Source: Streptomyces tauricus
GTDB lineage: Bacteria; Actinomycetota; Actinomycetes; Streptomycetales; Streptomycetaceae
Length of the DNA: 64,000 bases
Direction: 5' to 3'
NCBI RefSeq assembly: GCF_014650955.1
Contig: NZ_BMVY01000036.1
Coordinates: forward strand, 1-64,000
Every line of letters begins with the position of its first letter. Position 1 is the first letter of the stretch. Made by a program: the position numbers and the translations under genes. Shown here piece after piece: positions 34,389 through 42,198 of this stretch. Under the pieces are notes generated by a model. The model saw only the letters and a list, made by a program, of their open reading frames with translations. It was not told the DNA's origin and made no database searches.

Positions 34389-35456
34389 ATGTCGACGCTG
34401 CGCGTCACCGCCGAAGTGCTGACCGTCCACGAGCACCCGAACGCCGACGCGCTCGAACTGGCCCAGGTCGGCCTGTACCGGGCGGTGGTCGCCAAGGGCG
34501 CGTACCGCACCGGCGAGAGCGCCGTCTACATCCCGGAGCAGTCCGTGCTGCCGCGGGAACTGATCGAGGAGCTGGGACTGACCGGGCGGCTCGCGGGCAG
34601 CGGCTCGGACCGGGTGAAGGCGGTCCGGCTGCGCGGCGAGCTGTCACAGGGGATCGTCTGCCGGCCCCGCGCACTGGCCGACATGGACCTGACGCGGGCC
34701 GCGGCGGAGGGCACGGACTTCGCTGAGCTGCTGGGCGTCACCAAGTGGGTGCCTCCGATACCCCCCACCATGGACGGCGAGATCGAGTCGGCCCCCGACC
34801 TGCTGCCCTGGGTCGACATCGAGAACGTCCAGCGGTATCCCGGCATCTTCGCCCCCGGCGAGGAAGTGGTCCTGACCGAGAAGCTGCACGGCACGGCCTG
34901 CCTGCTCACGTACTTCGCCGGGGACGGCCGCGTCCAGGTCTCCTCGAAGGGCTTCGGCGCCAAACGCCTGGCCCTGAAGGAGGACCCGCGCAACCTGTAC
35001 TGGCGCGCGGTCCACGGCCACGGGGTCGCGGCGGTCGCCGCCCGGCTGGCCGAGCGGCTCGGGGCCCGCCGCGTCGGCGTCTTCGGCGAGGTGTACGGGG
35101 CGGGCGTACAGGACCTGACGTACGGCGCCGACGGCCGCCGCGAGACGATCGGTTACGCGGTGTTCGACGTGTCCGCGGAGATCGACGGTGAGGTCCGCTG
35201 GCTGGACGCGGCGGACCTGCTCACCGGCGAACTGCCGCTCGTGCCACGGCTGTACACGGGCCCGTACGACATCCGGCGGGTACTGGAACTCGCCTCCGGC
35301 CGCGAGACCGTCTCGGGGCAGGGGATCCATCTGCGCGAGGGCGTCGTCATCCGGCCCGCCACCGAGCGGTACAGCCCGGTGACCGGCGGCCGGGCCGTGG
35401 CGAAGGCGGTCAGCCCGGCGTATCTGACGCGCAAGGGCGGCACGGAGTACGAGTGA
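34389..35456 (+). CDS. RNA ligase, ATP-dependent, with N-terminal OB-like module
   Basis: 355 residues. The nucleotidyltransferase core has motif I EKLHGT with the AMP-accepting Lys165 (164-169), motif III VFGEVYG (231-237), motif IV REGVVIRP (316-323) and motif V AKAVS (338-342), so it should be active. The first 130 residues form a tRNA-binding/OB-like module (STLRVTAEVLTVHEHPNADA), the architecture of the Deinococcus DraRnl-type RNA ligases that seal 3'-OH/5'-phosphate RNA nicks. Not a T4 Rnl1-type with a PNK domain. No RtcB/RtcA or toxin gene is adjacent, so its substrate RNA is unknown. Confidence 0.92.
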   Translation: MSTLRVTAEVLTVHEHPNADALELAQVGLYRAVVAKGAYRTGESAVYIPEQSVLPRELIEELGLTGRLAGSGSDRVKAVRLRGELSQGIVCRPRALADMDLTRAAAEGTDFAELLGVTKWVPPIPPTMDGEIESAPDLLPWVDIENVQRYPGIFAPGEEVVLTEKLHGTACLLTYFAGDGRVQVSSKGFGAKRLALKEDPRNLYWRAVHGHGVAAVAARLAERLGARRVGVFGEVYGAGVQDLTYGADGRRETIGYAVFDVSAEIDGEVRWLDAADLLTGELPLVPRLYTGPYDIRRVLELASGRETVSGQGIHLREGVVIRPATERYSPVTGGRAVAKAVSPAYLTRKGGTEYE

Positions 35457-35500
35457 CGGGGCGCCCGGGGCGCCGGCCGCCCGAGGGCCCGGGGATTGCC

Positions 35501-36025
35501 TCAGCGGCAGTTCCCGGCCTCCGGCCGCTCGTCGGGCTGCTGCTCCGCGGCCCGGCGTCCGCGCTGTCCGCCGCGCTCCACCATGAGGCGGGAACCGCTC
35601 TGCCGTTCGCCGAAGACGTCGTCGGGGTTGGACAGGACGCAGTTCTCCAGGGAGAGGCAGCCGCAGCCGATGCAGTCCGTGAGGTGGTCCCGCAGGCGGC
35701 CCAGCTGTTTGATGCGCTCGTCGAGTTCGGAACGCCAGGCCTCCGAGAGCCGGGCCCAGTCCTCCCTGGTGGGGGTGCGCTCCTCGGGGAGTTCGGCGAG
35801 AGCGTCGCGGATCGTGGCCAGCGGGATACCGACGCGCTGCGCGGCCCGTACGAAGGCGACCCGGCGCAGGGCGTCACGGTGGTAGCGGCGCTGGTTGCCC
35901 GCGGTGCGACGGCTGCTGATCAGGCCCTTGGACTCGTAGAAGTGCAGGGCCGAGACGGCGGCTCCACTGCGGGCCGACAGCTGGCCGACCGTGAGTTCAT
36001 GGATCTTCTCGGGAATCTGGGGCAC
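35501..36025 (-). CDS. soxR: SoxR redox-sensing regulator
   Basis: 174 residues of the MerR family. HTH at about 11-30 (LTVGQLSARSGAAVSALHFY), a helical dimer coil, and the [2Fe-2S] site Cys118-x2-Cys121-x-Cys123-x5-Cys129, identical in spacing to E. coli SoxR. In Streptomyces SoxR responds to redox-active secondary metabolites such as actinorhodin and switches on a small set of export and modification genes (literature knowledge). The hydrophilic C-terminal tail (about 30 residues after RLMVERGG) is longer than in enterobacteria, as is usual in actinobacteria. It is divergent from a MaoC gene. Confidence 0.96.
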   Translation of the reverse strand: MPQIPEKIHELTVGQLSARSGAAVSALHFYESKGLISSRRTAGNQRRYHRDALRRVAFVRAAQRVGIPLATIRDALAELPEERTPTREDWARLSEAWRSELDERIKQLGRLRDHLTDCIGCGCLSLENCVLSNPDDVFGERQSGSRLMVERGGQRGRRAAEQQPDERPEAGNCR

Positions 36026-36090
36026 CCCTCGAACCCTACCCAGCCCGTCACCCCTCCGGTCCGTTGACAGGGAACCTCGCTGCGACCATG

Positions 36091-36106
36091 CTAAGCAGTT
36101 GCTTAG
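36091..36106. promoter_or_regulatory. TetR-type operator, family B (site 1)
   Basis: CTAAGCAGTTGCTTAG is a palindrome with perfect 7-bp arms (CTAAGCA/TGCTTAG). It lies 41 bp before the MaoC start, in its promoter. It matches the site at 37601 in 11 of 16 positions. Confidence 0.7.
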
Positions 36107-36147
36107 GGGTAGTGCCCGGAAACGCAGCGACGCGAAAGGCCAGGGAC

Positions 36148-36609
36148 ATGGCAGAGCCGAGGATCTTCACGTCCGCCGACGAACTGAAGGCGGCGGTGGG
36201 TGAGCAGTTGGGGTACAGCGACTGGGTGGAGGTCGACCAGAAGCGGATCGATCTGTTCGCCGAGGCCACGGGTGACCACCAGTGGATCCATGTGGACCCG
36301 GAGAAGGCGGCGAGCGGTCCCTTCAGGACGACCATCGCGCACGGGTATCTGACGTTGTCGCTGCTGCCGCTGTTCGGACCTCAGCTGATCGCGGTCGAGG
36401 GCGTGAAGATGGGCGTCAACTACGGGACGAACAAGGTCCGTTTCCCGGCTCCGGTGCCGGTGGGTTCGCGGCTGCGCGCCACGGCGAAGATCACGGCGGT
36501 CGACGAGGTGACGGGTGGGCTGCAGGTGGCTGTCGCCTTCACGGTGGAACGCGAGGGCGGAGAGAAGCCGGTCTGTGTGGCGGAGTCGGTGTCTCGCTAC
36601 TACTTCTGA
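36148..36609 (+). CDS. MaoC-family dehydratase (R-specific enoyl-CoA hydratase)
   Basis: 153 residues with the hotdog fold. The hydratase motif FAEATGDHQWIHVDPEKAA (about residues 35-53) carries the catalytic Asp/His pair (D41, H46), and SGPFRTTIAHGYLTLSLLP and GVNYGTNKVRFPAPVPVGS complete the signature. It hydrates trans-2-enoyl-CoA to (R)-3-hydroxyacyl-CoA. An operator of family B lies in its promoter, so the TetR protein encoded at 36920 probably controls it. The ATG at 36148 is preceded by CAGGGAC. Its stop is followed by a large repeat array. Confidence 0.94.
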   Translation: MAEPRIFTSADELKAAVGEQLGYSDWVEVDQKRIDLFAEATGDHQWIHVDPEKAASGPFRTTIAHGYLTLSLLPLFGPQLIAVEGVKMGVNYGTNKVRFPAPVPVGSRLRATAKITAVDEVTGGLQVAVAFTVEREGGEKPVCVAESVSRYYF

Positions 36610-36642
36610 CGGGACGGCTCCCCTGCCGCCAGGTGGGGGCCA

Positions 36643-36890
36643 ATCGCGCAGTTCCCCGCGCCCCTAGGGGACTGCGGGACCGCCCAGCCACAATGGCACC
36701 GCAGCGGCCCCCGCATTCAAGGGGCGCGGGGAACTGCGCACCCAGCCACGACCGGCCCGCAGACGACACTCGGCCAGCGGCAGCCGCCTCCAAGGGGCGC
36801 GGGGAACTGCGCAGCCCAGCCACGACGGACCCGCAGACCACACCCGGCCAGCGGCAACCGCCTCCAAGAGGCGCGGGGAACTGCGCGGTC
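36643..36890. repeat. Dispersed element array, one inverted and three tandem 73-bp units
   Basis: One reverse core at 36643-36665, then three forward units starting at 36721, 36794 and 36868 (73 and 74 bp apart). Each forward unit is the core GGGGCGCGGGGAACTGCGC plus a spacer with CAGCCACGAC and CCGCAGAC. This shows the full composite unit of the element best. Confidence 0.9.
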
Positions 36891-36919
36891 AGGCATAACG
36901 GGGCGTGGAGGGCGTCGTC

Positions 36920-37552
36920 CTACGCGTGGGGGTGGGAGCCGACCATTCTCAGGACCAGGTCCGCGTACAGGGCGCCGACCATTTCCGGCGTACGGGGACC
37001 GTCCACGTTGAACCACCGGGCCACATCGATGCACAAGGACAGCACCGCGAGCGTGGTACCAGGCACGTCCGGGACGTCGAAGTCCCCCGAGGCAACCCCG
37101 TCCTCGATGATCGCCCGCACCTCCGCATCGACCTGCCGACGCAGACCGATGATCTCCGCACGGGCATCGGCCCCGAGCGAGTCCAGCTCGTACTGCACGA
37201 CCCGCGCGGTCGTACGCCCCCCGGCGTGCCACCGCACGAAAGAGCTGACCGCGTCGGCGAGCCGCTCGGTCGGGCTCCCCTCGCGGGCGCCCGCTGTCCG
37301 CAGGATGTCGAGCGCCTTCTCATGCCCGATCCTGCTGATCCGGTGGAGCAGCTCTTCCTTCGTCTTGTAGTGGATGTAGAGCGCGGCCGGACTCATCCCC
37401 GCCCGCCCCGCGATGTCACGGGTGGTCGTCGCGTGGTACCCGCGCTCGGCGAAGGCCTCCACCGCGGCGACGAGCAGCCGCCTGGCCGCGTCAGGGGTGA
37501 CCTCGGCCCACGGCTGCAGTTCGCCGCCGGCCGTCTCCTCCGCCGTACTCAT
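36920..37552 (-). CDS. TetR-family regulator controlling MaoC
   Basis: 210 residues. The HTH lies at about 41-68 (TTTRDIAGRAGMSPAALYIHYKTKEELL), and the C-terminal domain is helical (ARVVQYELDSLGADARAEIIGLRRQ). Two palindromes of family B frame the gene: one before its own start (37601) and one before the MaoC gene (36091). It therefore likely represses itself and that hydratase, releasing on an acyl-CoA ligand (inference). The repeat array separates it from the convergent MaoC gene. Confidence 0.88.
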   Translation of the reverse strand: MSTAEETAGGELQPWAEVTPDAARRLLVAAVEAFAERGYHATTTRDIAGRAGMSPAALYIHYKTKEELLHRISRIGHEKALDILRTAGAREGSPTERLADAVSSFVRWHAGGRTTARVVQYELDSLGADARAEIIGLRRQVDAEVRAIIEDGVASGDFDVPDVPGTTLAVLSLCIDVARWFNVDGPRTPEMVGALYADLVLRMVGSHPHA

Positions 37553-37600
37553 CGCTCGTTCGCCCCTTCCAGTGACAGAACGAACACCATACCTCCGAAA

Positions 37601-37616
37601 CTGAGCGAGCGCTTAG
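37601..37616. promoter_or_regulatory. TetR-type operator, family B (site 2)
   Basis: CTGAGCGAGCGCTTAG, 49 bp before the start of the TetR gene, with near-symmetric arms (CTGAGCG/CGCTTAG, one mismatch). Proposed autoregulatory copy of the site at 36091. Confidence 0.65.
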
Positions 37617-37641
37617 CGCGCCCGTTCGGGGCAGCCCGCAC

Positions 37642-37929
37642 TCACATCTTGTCGAAGGGGTCGTGCTCGGCGAGGAGCTTCTCCAGGCGGGCCTGGTCGA
37701 CCCGGCTGACGATCTGCCCGGCCTCCTGCCGGTCCCGGATCACCTTGGCGAGGGTGAACGCCGAGGTCACGAGGTACAGCACGGCGATCCCCAGGAAGGC
37801 CCGTACCCAGGCGTCCGCCTCCAGCCGGAAGATGCCGATGGCGGTGGCGACGATGGCGACCGCGAAGGAAAGGACAGCCTGCCCGTAGAAGGCCGCGGTG
37901 GACTGCTGCTTGACCTGTGTCTCACTCAT
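37642..37929 (-). CDS. YiaA/YiaB-like small membrane protein
   Basis: 95 residues with two membrane helices (about 14-33, around SFAVAIVATAIGIF, and about 41-59, around AFLGIAVLYLVTSAFTLAKVI) and a hydrophilic C-terminal tail ending DPFDKM. This is the two-helix YiaAB domain found in small inner membrane proteins of unknown function. The ATG at 37929 is chosen over an in-frame start 33 bases upstream because MSETQVKQQST is a normal N-terminus for the family. Confidence 0.85.
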   Translation of the reverse strand: MSETQVKQQSTAAFYGQAVLSFAVAIVATAIGIFRLEADAWVRAFLGIAVLYLVTSAFTLAKVIRDRQEAGQIVSRVDQARLEKLLAEHDPFDKM

Positions 37930-37989
37930 GCGACCAGCGTCGGCGGAGGCGGCCGGAACCACATCCGCTCACCTACTCACGTCACGTAC

Positions 37990-38052
37990 TCAGAAGCCGG
38001 AAGCCGGAAGCCAGAAGCCGGAAGTCGGAAGTCGGAAGCCGGACGGAAGTCA
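37990..38052. repeat. GAAGCCG microsatellite and stop echo after acyl-CoA dehydrogenase
   Basis: Seven to eight imperfect 7-bp units (GAAGCCG/GAAGTCG) directly follow the leftward acyl-CoA dehydrogenase stop at 38050-38052. Its terminal TCAGAAAGCCG is echoed at the far end as TCAGAAGCCG (37990-37999). Confidence 0.8.
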
Positions 38053-39201
38053 GAAAGCCGAGACCCCGGTCAGCGCGCGGCCGATGACCAGCTTCTGTAT
38101 CTGGCTGGTGCCCTCGTAGAGCGTCATGACCCGGGCGTCACGCAGCAGCTTCCCGACGGGGTACTCGTCGATGTAGCCGTAGCCGCCGAAGACCTGGAGC
38201 GCGTTGTTCGCGGCGCGCACCGCGGCCTCCGAGGCGAAGAGCTTGGCCTTCGAGGACTCGGTGGCGAACGGCTCCCCGCGGTCGACGAGGTCCGCGACGC
38301 GCCAGGTGAGCAGCCGGGCCGCGTCCACGTCCACGGCGATGTCGCTGAGCAGTTCCTGGACGAGCTGGTGGCGGGCGATGACCTTGCCGAACTGCTCGCG
38401 CTCGGTCGCGTACGCCACGGCGGCGTCCAGCGCGGCCTGGGCGATGCCCACGCAGCCCGCCGCCACCGACATCCGGCCCTTGGCCAGCGCGGACATGGCG
38501 ACGGCGAAGCCCTTGCCCTCGGGGCCGAGCATCGCCGAGGCGGGTACGCGGACGTCCTCAAGGGTCAGTTCGGCGGTGGCCTGGCCGCGCAGTCCGAGCT
38601 TGCCGTGGACGGTGCGGCGGGTCAGCCCGGGGCTGTCGGTGGGCATGAGGAAGGCGGAGACGCCCTTGTGACCGGGGGCGTCGGTCGAGCGGGCGAAGAG
38701 CAGGACCACGTCCGCCCAGGTGCCGTTGGTGATGAACATCTTGCTGCCGTTGATGACGTAGTCGCCGCCGTCGCGGACCGCCTTCGTGGACAGGTTGCCC
38801 GCGTCGGAGCCGGTGCCCGGTTCCGTGAGGCCGAAGCAGCCCACGTAATCGCCGGAGGTGAGCCCCGGCAGCCACCGGCGCTTCTGCTCCTCGGTCCCCC
38901 AGGACGCGATGGTCTTGGCGACGAGTCCGAGCGAGACGGAGACGATGCCGCGGACCGAGGAGTCACCCCGGCCCAGTTCCTCCGTCACCAGGCAGTACGC
39001 GAGGTGGTCGCCGCCGGAGCCGCCGTACTCCTCGTCGACGGTCAGGCCGAGGAAACCGACCTCGCCGAGCTTCTTGACGATGGATCGGTCGACGTCCTCC
39101 GCGCGGTCCCAGGCGATCACGTTCGGGGTGATCTCGCGCGCGACGAAGTCCCTGGCCAGCCGTCGGACGGCGGTCTGCTCCTCGCTGAGTTCCAGGTTCA
39201 C
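38050..39201 (-). CDS. Acyl-CoA dehydrogenase
   Basis: 383 residues from a GTG at 39201 (a TTG at 39210 is the only upstream alternative). CFGLTEPGTGSDAGN (about residues 128-142), the FITNGTWADVVLLFA segment, and the C-terminal catalytic Glu in YEGTSQIQKLVIGRAL are all present, a short/branched-chain ACAD pattern. FAD-dependent oxidation of acyl-CoA. Divergent from a TetR gene with operator family C between them. The same operator lies before the aldehyde dehydrogenase at 44760, linking the two enzymes in one regulon. Confidence 0.94.
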   Translation of the reverse strand: MNLELSEEQTAVRRLARDFVAREITPNVIAWDRAEDVDRSIVKKLGEVGFLGLTVDEEYGGSGGDHLAYCLVTEELGRGDSSVRGIVSVSLGLVAKTIASWGTEEQKRRWLPGLTSGDYVGCFGLTEPGTGSDAGNLSTKAVRDGGDYVINGSKMFITNGTWADVVLLFARSTDAPGHKGVSAFLMPTDSPGLTRRTVHGKLGLRGQATAELTLEDVRVPASAMLGPEGKGFAVAMSALAKGRMSVAAGCVGIAQAALDAAVAYATEREQFGKVIARHQLVQELLSDIAVDVDAARLLTWRVADLVDRGEPFATESSKAKLFASEAAVRAANNALQVFGGYGYIDEYPVGKLLRDARVMTLYEGTSQIQKLVIGRALTGVSAF

Positions 39202-39221
39202 TGTGATCAACCCCTGCTTTT

Positions 39222-39238
39222 AATTAGCACTGCTAGTT
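39222..39238. promoter_or_regulatory. TetR-type operator, family C (site 1)
   Basis: AATTAGCACTGCTAGTT between the divergent acyl-CoA dehydrogenase and TetR genes. It matches 44824-44840 at 14 of 17 positions in the same orientation. Such AT-rich stretches are rare in this window, which makes the pair stand out. Confidence 0.75.
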
Positions 39239-39266
39239 TCTGGTCCGCAGCCCTACTATGTGGGCC

Positions 39267-39902
39267 ATGGCCCGACCGCGCAAGCCCCTCCTCAGCACCG
39301 ACCGCATCGTCGCGGCGGCCCGGACCCTGGTGGACGCGGAGGGGCTCGCCGCGGTCTCCACGCGGCGGCTGGCGGCGGAGCTGGGGGTGAGCGGGCCGTC
39401 CCTCTACAACCACTTCCGTACGAAGGACCAGATCCTGGAGGCGGTCGCGGACTCCGTGAGCGCGCAGGTCGACCTGTCGATGTTCGAGGACGGGCGGGAC
39501 TGGCGGACCGCGCTGCACGACTGGGCCGTGTCCTACCGGGCGGCCCTGCGCGACCACCCGAACATCGTCCCGGTCCTCGCCCGCGGCCCCGGACGGCGGC
39601 CGGCCGGGCTCCGGCTCGCCGACGCGGTCTTCGGGGGGATGGTCGCGGCGGGGTGGCCCGCGGCGCAGGCGACGTCCATCGGGGCGCTGATGCGGTACTT
39701 CGTGATGGGGTCCGCGTTGTCGTCGTTCGCCGGGGGGTTCGTGGACGACGAGACGGCGTACGATCCCGCGGACTATCCGCATCTCGGGCAGGCGCATCTG
39801 CTGGCCGAGCAGCAGGAGAAGATCGACGAGCGGGCGTTCGAGACGGGGCTCACCGCGTTGCTGGACGGATTGGCGTTGCAGTACGGGGCGCTGCGGGGGT
39901 AG
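39267..39902 (+). CDS. TetR-family regulator, probable master of family C operators
   Basis: 211 residues. The N-terminus MARPRKPLLSTDRIVAAART leads into the HTH (about 30-58, STRRLAAELGVSGPSLYNHFRTKDQIL). The C-terminal domain resembles the TetR_C tetracyclin-repressor-like type. The ATG at 39267 is preferred over one at 39258 by N-terminal similarity to other TetR proteins. Divergent from an acyl-CoA dehydrogenase across a shared operator. Likely represses that gene, itself, and the aldehyde/alcohol dehydrogenase operon at 42199-44760. Confidence 0.88.
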   Translation: MARPRKPLLSTDRIVAAARTLVDAEGLAAVSTRRLAAELGVSGPSLYNHFRTKDQILEAVADSVSAQVDLSMFEDGRDWRTALHDWAVSYRAALRDHPNIVPVLARGPGRRPAGLRLADAVFGGMVAAGWPAAQATSIGALMRYFVMGSALSSFAGGFVDDETAYDPADYPHLGQAHLLAEQQEKIDERAFETGLTALLDGLALQYGALRG

Positions 39903-39942
39903 TCGCTTCGCGGGCGGGTTGGTTCGGGGGGCGGGTGGGGCT

Positions 39943-40026
39943 GGTCGCGCAGTTCCCCGCGCCCCTGCACCCCTGCGCCCCTGGAAAGCAGAAGACTGCG
40001 CCGTTCCCCGCGCCCCTTGCAGGGGC
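39943..40026 (-). repeat. Dispersed GC-rich element, two inverted copies
   Basis: Reverse cores near 39945 (GCGCAGTTCCCCGCGCCCCT) and 39997 (GCGCCGTTCCCCGCGCCCCT), separated by GCACCCCTGCGCCCCTGG and GAAAGCAGAAGACT, after the TetR stop. Confidence 0.85.
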
Positions 40027-40074
40027 GCCCATCGTTCGGCGGTGGCCGAAGTGTGGGTCGCTCATGCTGGGTGC

Positions 40075-40797
40075 ATGACCACCTCACTCAGCGGGGCGCG
40101 TACCGGGGCCGCCCGGCTCGCCGCCCTCGCCTCTCTGGCCGCCGACGAGACCCGGGCCGGGTTTCTGCTGGCATTGCTCGACGGGCGGGCCTGGACCGCC
40201 GGGGAACTGGCCCGGCACGCCGGGGTCGCCGCCTCGACGGCCAGCGAGCACCTGGGCAAGCTGGTCGCGGGCGGGCTCCTCGCGGAGGAGCGGCAGGGGC
40301 GGCACCGGTACGTACGGCTGGCCGACGCCCGGGTCGCCCAGCTCGTCGAGGACCTCGCCGCCCAGGTCTCCCCCACGGCGGCCGCACGGCCGCGCACGCT
40401 GCGCGAGGCCGGTGCCGGCAGCGCGATGGCCCGGGGCCGCACCTGCTACGACCATCTGGCCGGCCGCCTCGGCATCGCGGTCACCGACGCGCTCACCGGC
40501 CTCGGGCTGCTCCGCCAGGACACCGGTTTCGCGCTCACGGACGAGGGCGTGAACTGGTTCGAGGGTGTCGGCATTCCCCTCGTACGCACCGGCCAGCGCC
40601 CGCTCGCCCGCGCCTGCCTGGACTGGACGGAACGCCGCCCCCACCTCGCCGGCATCGCAGGCGCCGCCCTGTGCCAACACGCCCTGAACGCCAACTGGTG
40701 CACCCGAATCGGCTCGGAACGAGCCGTCAAGGTAACGGAAAAGGGAGAGCAAGCGCTCTCCCAACTCCTGGGAATCCAGGCAGACACGCTGCGATGA
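40075..40797 (+). CDS. ArsR-family winged-helix regulator
   Basis: 240 residues. The N-terminal winged helix (LAALASLAADETRAGFLLAL; then GELARHAGVAASTASEHLGKL at about 43-63 and a wing RQGRHRYVRLAD) is typical of ArsR/HTH_20 regulators. The C-terminal half has a conserved CYDHLAGRLGIAVTDAL segment, as in the ArsR-like proteins related to the HTH regulator SdpR or to drug-efflux control. The two Cys of a classical metal site are not present in the alpha-3 helix, so the signal is probably not arsenic. It is followed by an EamA exporter gene, a possible target. Confidence 0.85.
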   Translation: MTTSLSGARTGAARLAALASLAADETRAGFLLALLDGRAWTAGELARHAGVAASTASEHLGKLVAGGLLAEERQGRHRYVRLADARVAQLVEDLAAQVSPTAAARPRTLREAGAGSAMARGRTCYDHLAGRLGIAVTDALTGLGLLRQDTGFALTDEGVNWFEGVGIPLVRTGQRPLARACLDWTERRPHLAGIAGAALCQHALNANWCTRIGSERAVKVTEKGEQALSQLLGIQADTLR

Positions 40798-40825
40798 GCC
40801 CGCAGGCTTCCAGGGACGCGGGGGC

Positions 40826-41052
40826 GACGGCCCGGGGCACACCCTCGTCCTTCACGCGCGCAAGGACGAGGGCCCGAGGCGCACTCCGCTTCAGGGGCGC
40901 GAGGACGACGGCCCGCGGCACACCCCGGCCTTCACGCGCGCGAGGGCGAAGGACCGGAGCGCGCCCTCGTCCTTCATCGTCCCTCGCCCGCGCGACGATG
41001 AAGGACCGGGGCGCAGCCCCGTTCTTCAGGGGCGCGGGGAACTGCGCGCCCA
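40826..41052. repeat. Direct repeats and two long hairpins between ArsR and EamA genes
   Basis: GACGGCCCG followed by GGCACACCC starts two related units near 40826 and 40912 (about 86 bp apart). Stem 1 is CCCTCGTCCTT (40842-40852) with AAGGACGAGGG (40862-40872). Stem 2 is GTCCTTCATCGTC (40969-40981) with GACGATGAAGGAC (40994-41006). One copy of the dispersed GGGGCGCGGGGAACTGCGC core ends the block (about 41028-41048). Confidence 0.82.
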
Positions 41053-41156
41053 GCCTCCACCGGCCCGCAGGCACCACACCGGCCCCCGGAGACAGGGGCG
41101 TCCGGTCCGAAATCCGCGAGCCCTTTCACCCCACCCCGCCTAACCTCTGGAACGTG

Positions 41157-42170
41157 ATGACTTCCCTCCCCGCCGGCCGCAGGACCGACCTACTCGCAGC
41201 CACAGCGGCCGGCGTCACCGTGTTGCTGTGGGCCTCCGCCTTCGTCTCCATCCGCAGCGCCGGCGAGGCCTACTCCCCCGGCGCGCTGGCGCTCGGCCGG
41301 CTGCTCGCCGGAGCGCTGGTCCTGGGAGCGATCTGCCTGGTACGCCGGGAAGGGCTCCCCGCGCGAGGGGCCTGGCCGGGGATCGTCGTGTCCGGGCTGC
41401 TCTGGTTCGGCCTGTACATGGTGGTCCTCAACTGGGGCGAGCAGAAGGTCGACGCGGGCACCGCCGCCCTCGTGGTGAACATCGGGCCGCTGATCATGGC
41501 CCTGCTCGCCGGCTGGCTGCTCAAGGAGGGCCTGCCGTCGCGCCTGCTCGCCGGAATGGCCGTCTCCTTCGTCGGCGCGGCGGTCGTCGGCCTGTCGATG
41601 TCGGGCGAGGGCAGCGCCTCCGTGCTCGGCGTACTGCTCTGCCTGCTCGCCGCGGTCGCGTACGCGGGCGGTGTGGTCGCCCAGAAGCCGGCCCTGCGGC
41701 ACGGTTCCGCGCTCCAGGTGACGACGTACGGGTGTGTGATCGGCGCGGTGGCCTGTCTGCCGTTCGCCGGGCAGCTGGTCTCCGACGCCCGGGACGCCCC
41801 GCTGTCGGCGACCCTCAACATGGTGTACCTGGGCGTCTTCCCGACCGCGCTCGCCTTCACCACCTGGGCGTTCGCACTGGCGCGTACGACGGCCGGGCGG
41901 ATGGGAGCCACGACGTACGCGGTGCCCGCGTTGGTGGTGCTGATGTCGTGGGTGGCGCTCGACGAGGTGCCGGGCTGGATCACGCTCGTCGGGGGCCTCG
42001 TGTGTCTCGCGGGCGTGGCGGTGTCGCGGTCCGGGCCCCGGGCCGGGACGACAGCCGCGTCCTCAACGGAAGCTCCCGTGACGGAGGCTCCAGTAACGGA
42101 AGCCCCGGTCACGGAAGCTTCCGCCACAGCCGTCGCCGCCGCGCCCGAGCCCCGGTCGGACAAGGCTTAG
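41157..42170 (+). CDS. EamA/DMT-family exporter
   Basis: 337 residues, about ten membrane helices in two EamA halves (first half from VTVLLWASAFVSIRSAG, second half from LGVLLCLLAAVAYAGGVVAQ). Blocks such as VNIGPLIMALLAGWLLKEGL and MGATTYAVPALVVLMSWVALDEV are typical of the drug/metabolite exporters. The last 40 residues are a repeat tail of TEAPV units (about four) made by a 15-bp DNA repeat at roughly 42060-42120. Start at ATG 41157 (GTG 41154 adjacent). May be controlled by the upstream ArsR protein. Confidence 0.9.
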   Translation: MTSLPAGRRTDLLAATAAGVTVLLWASAFVSIRSAGEAYSPGALALGRLLAGALVLGAICLVRREGLPARGAWPGIVVSGLLWFGLYMVVLNWGEQKVDAGTAALVVNIGPLIMALLAGWLLKEGLPSRLLAGMAVSFVGAAVVGLSMSGEGSASVLGVLLCLLAAVAYAGGVVAQKPALRHGSALQVTTYGCVIGAVACLPFAGQLVSDARDAPLSATLNMVYLGVFPTALAFTTWAFALARTTAGRMGATTYAVPALVVLMSWVALDEVPGWITLVGGLVCLAGVAVSRSGPRAGTTAASSTEAPVTEAPVTEAPVTEASATAVAAAPEPRSDKA

Positions 42171-42198
42171 CCGAGGCGGGGCCGATCCTCCGGCCCCC

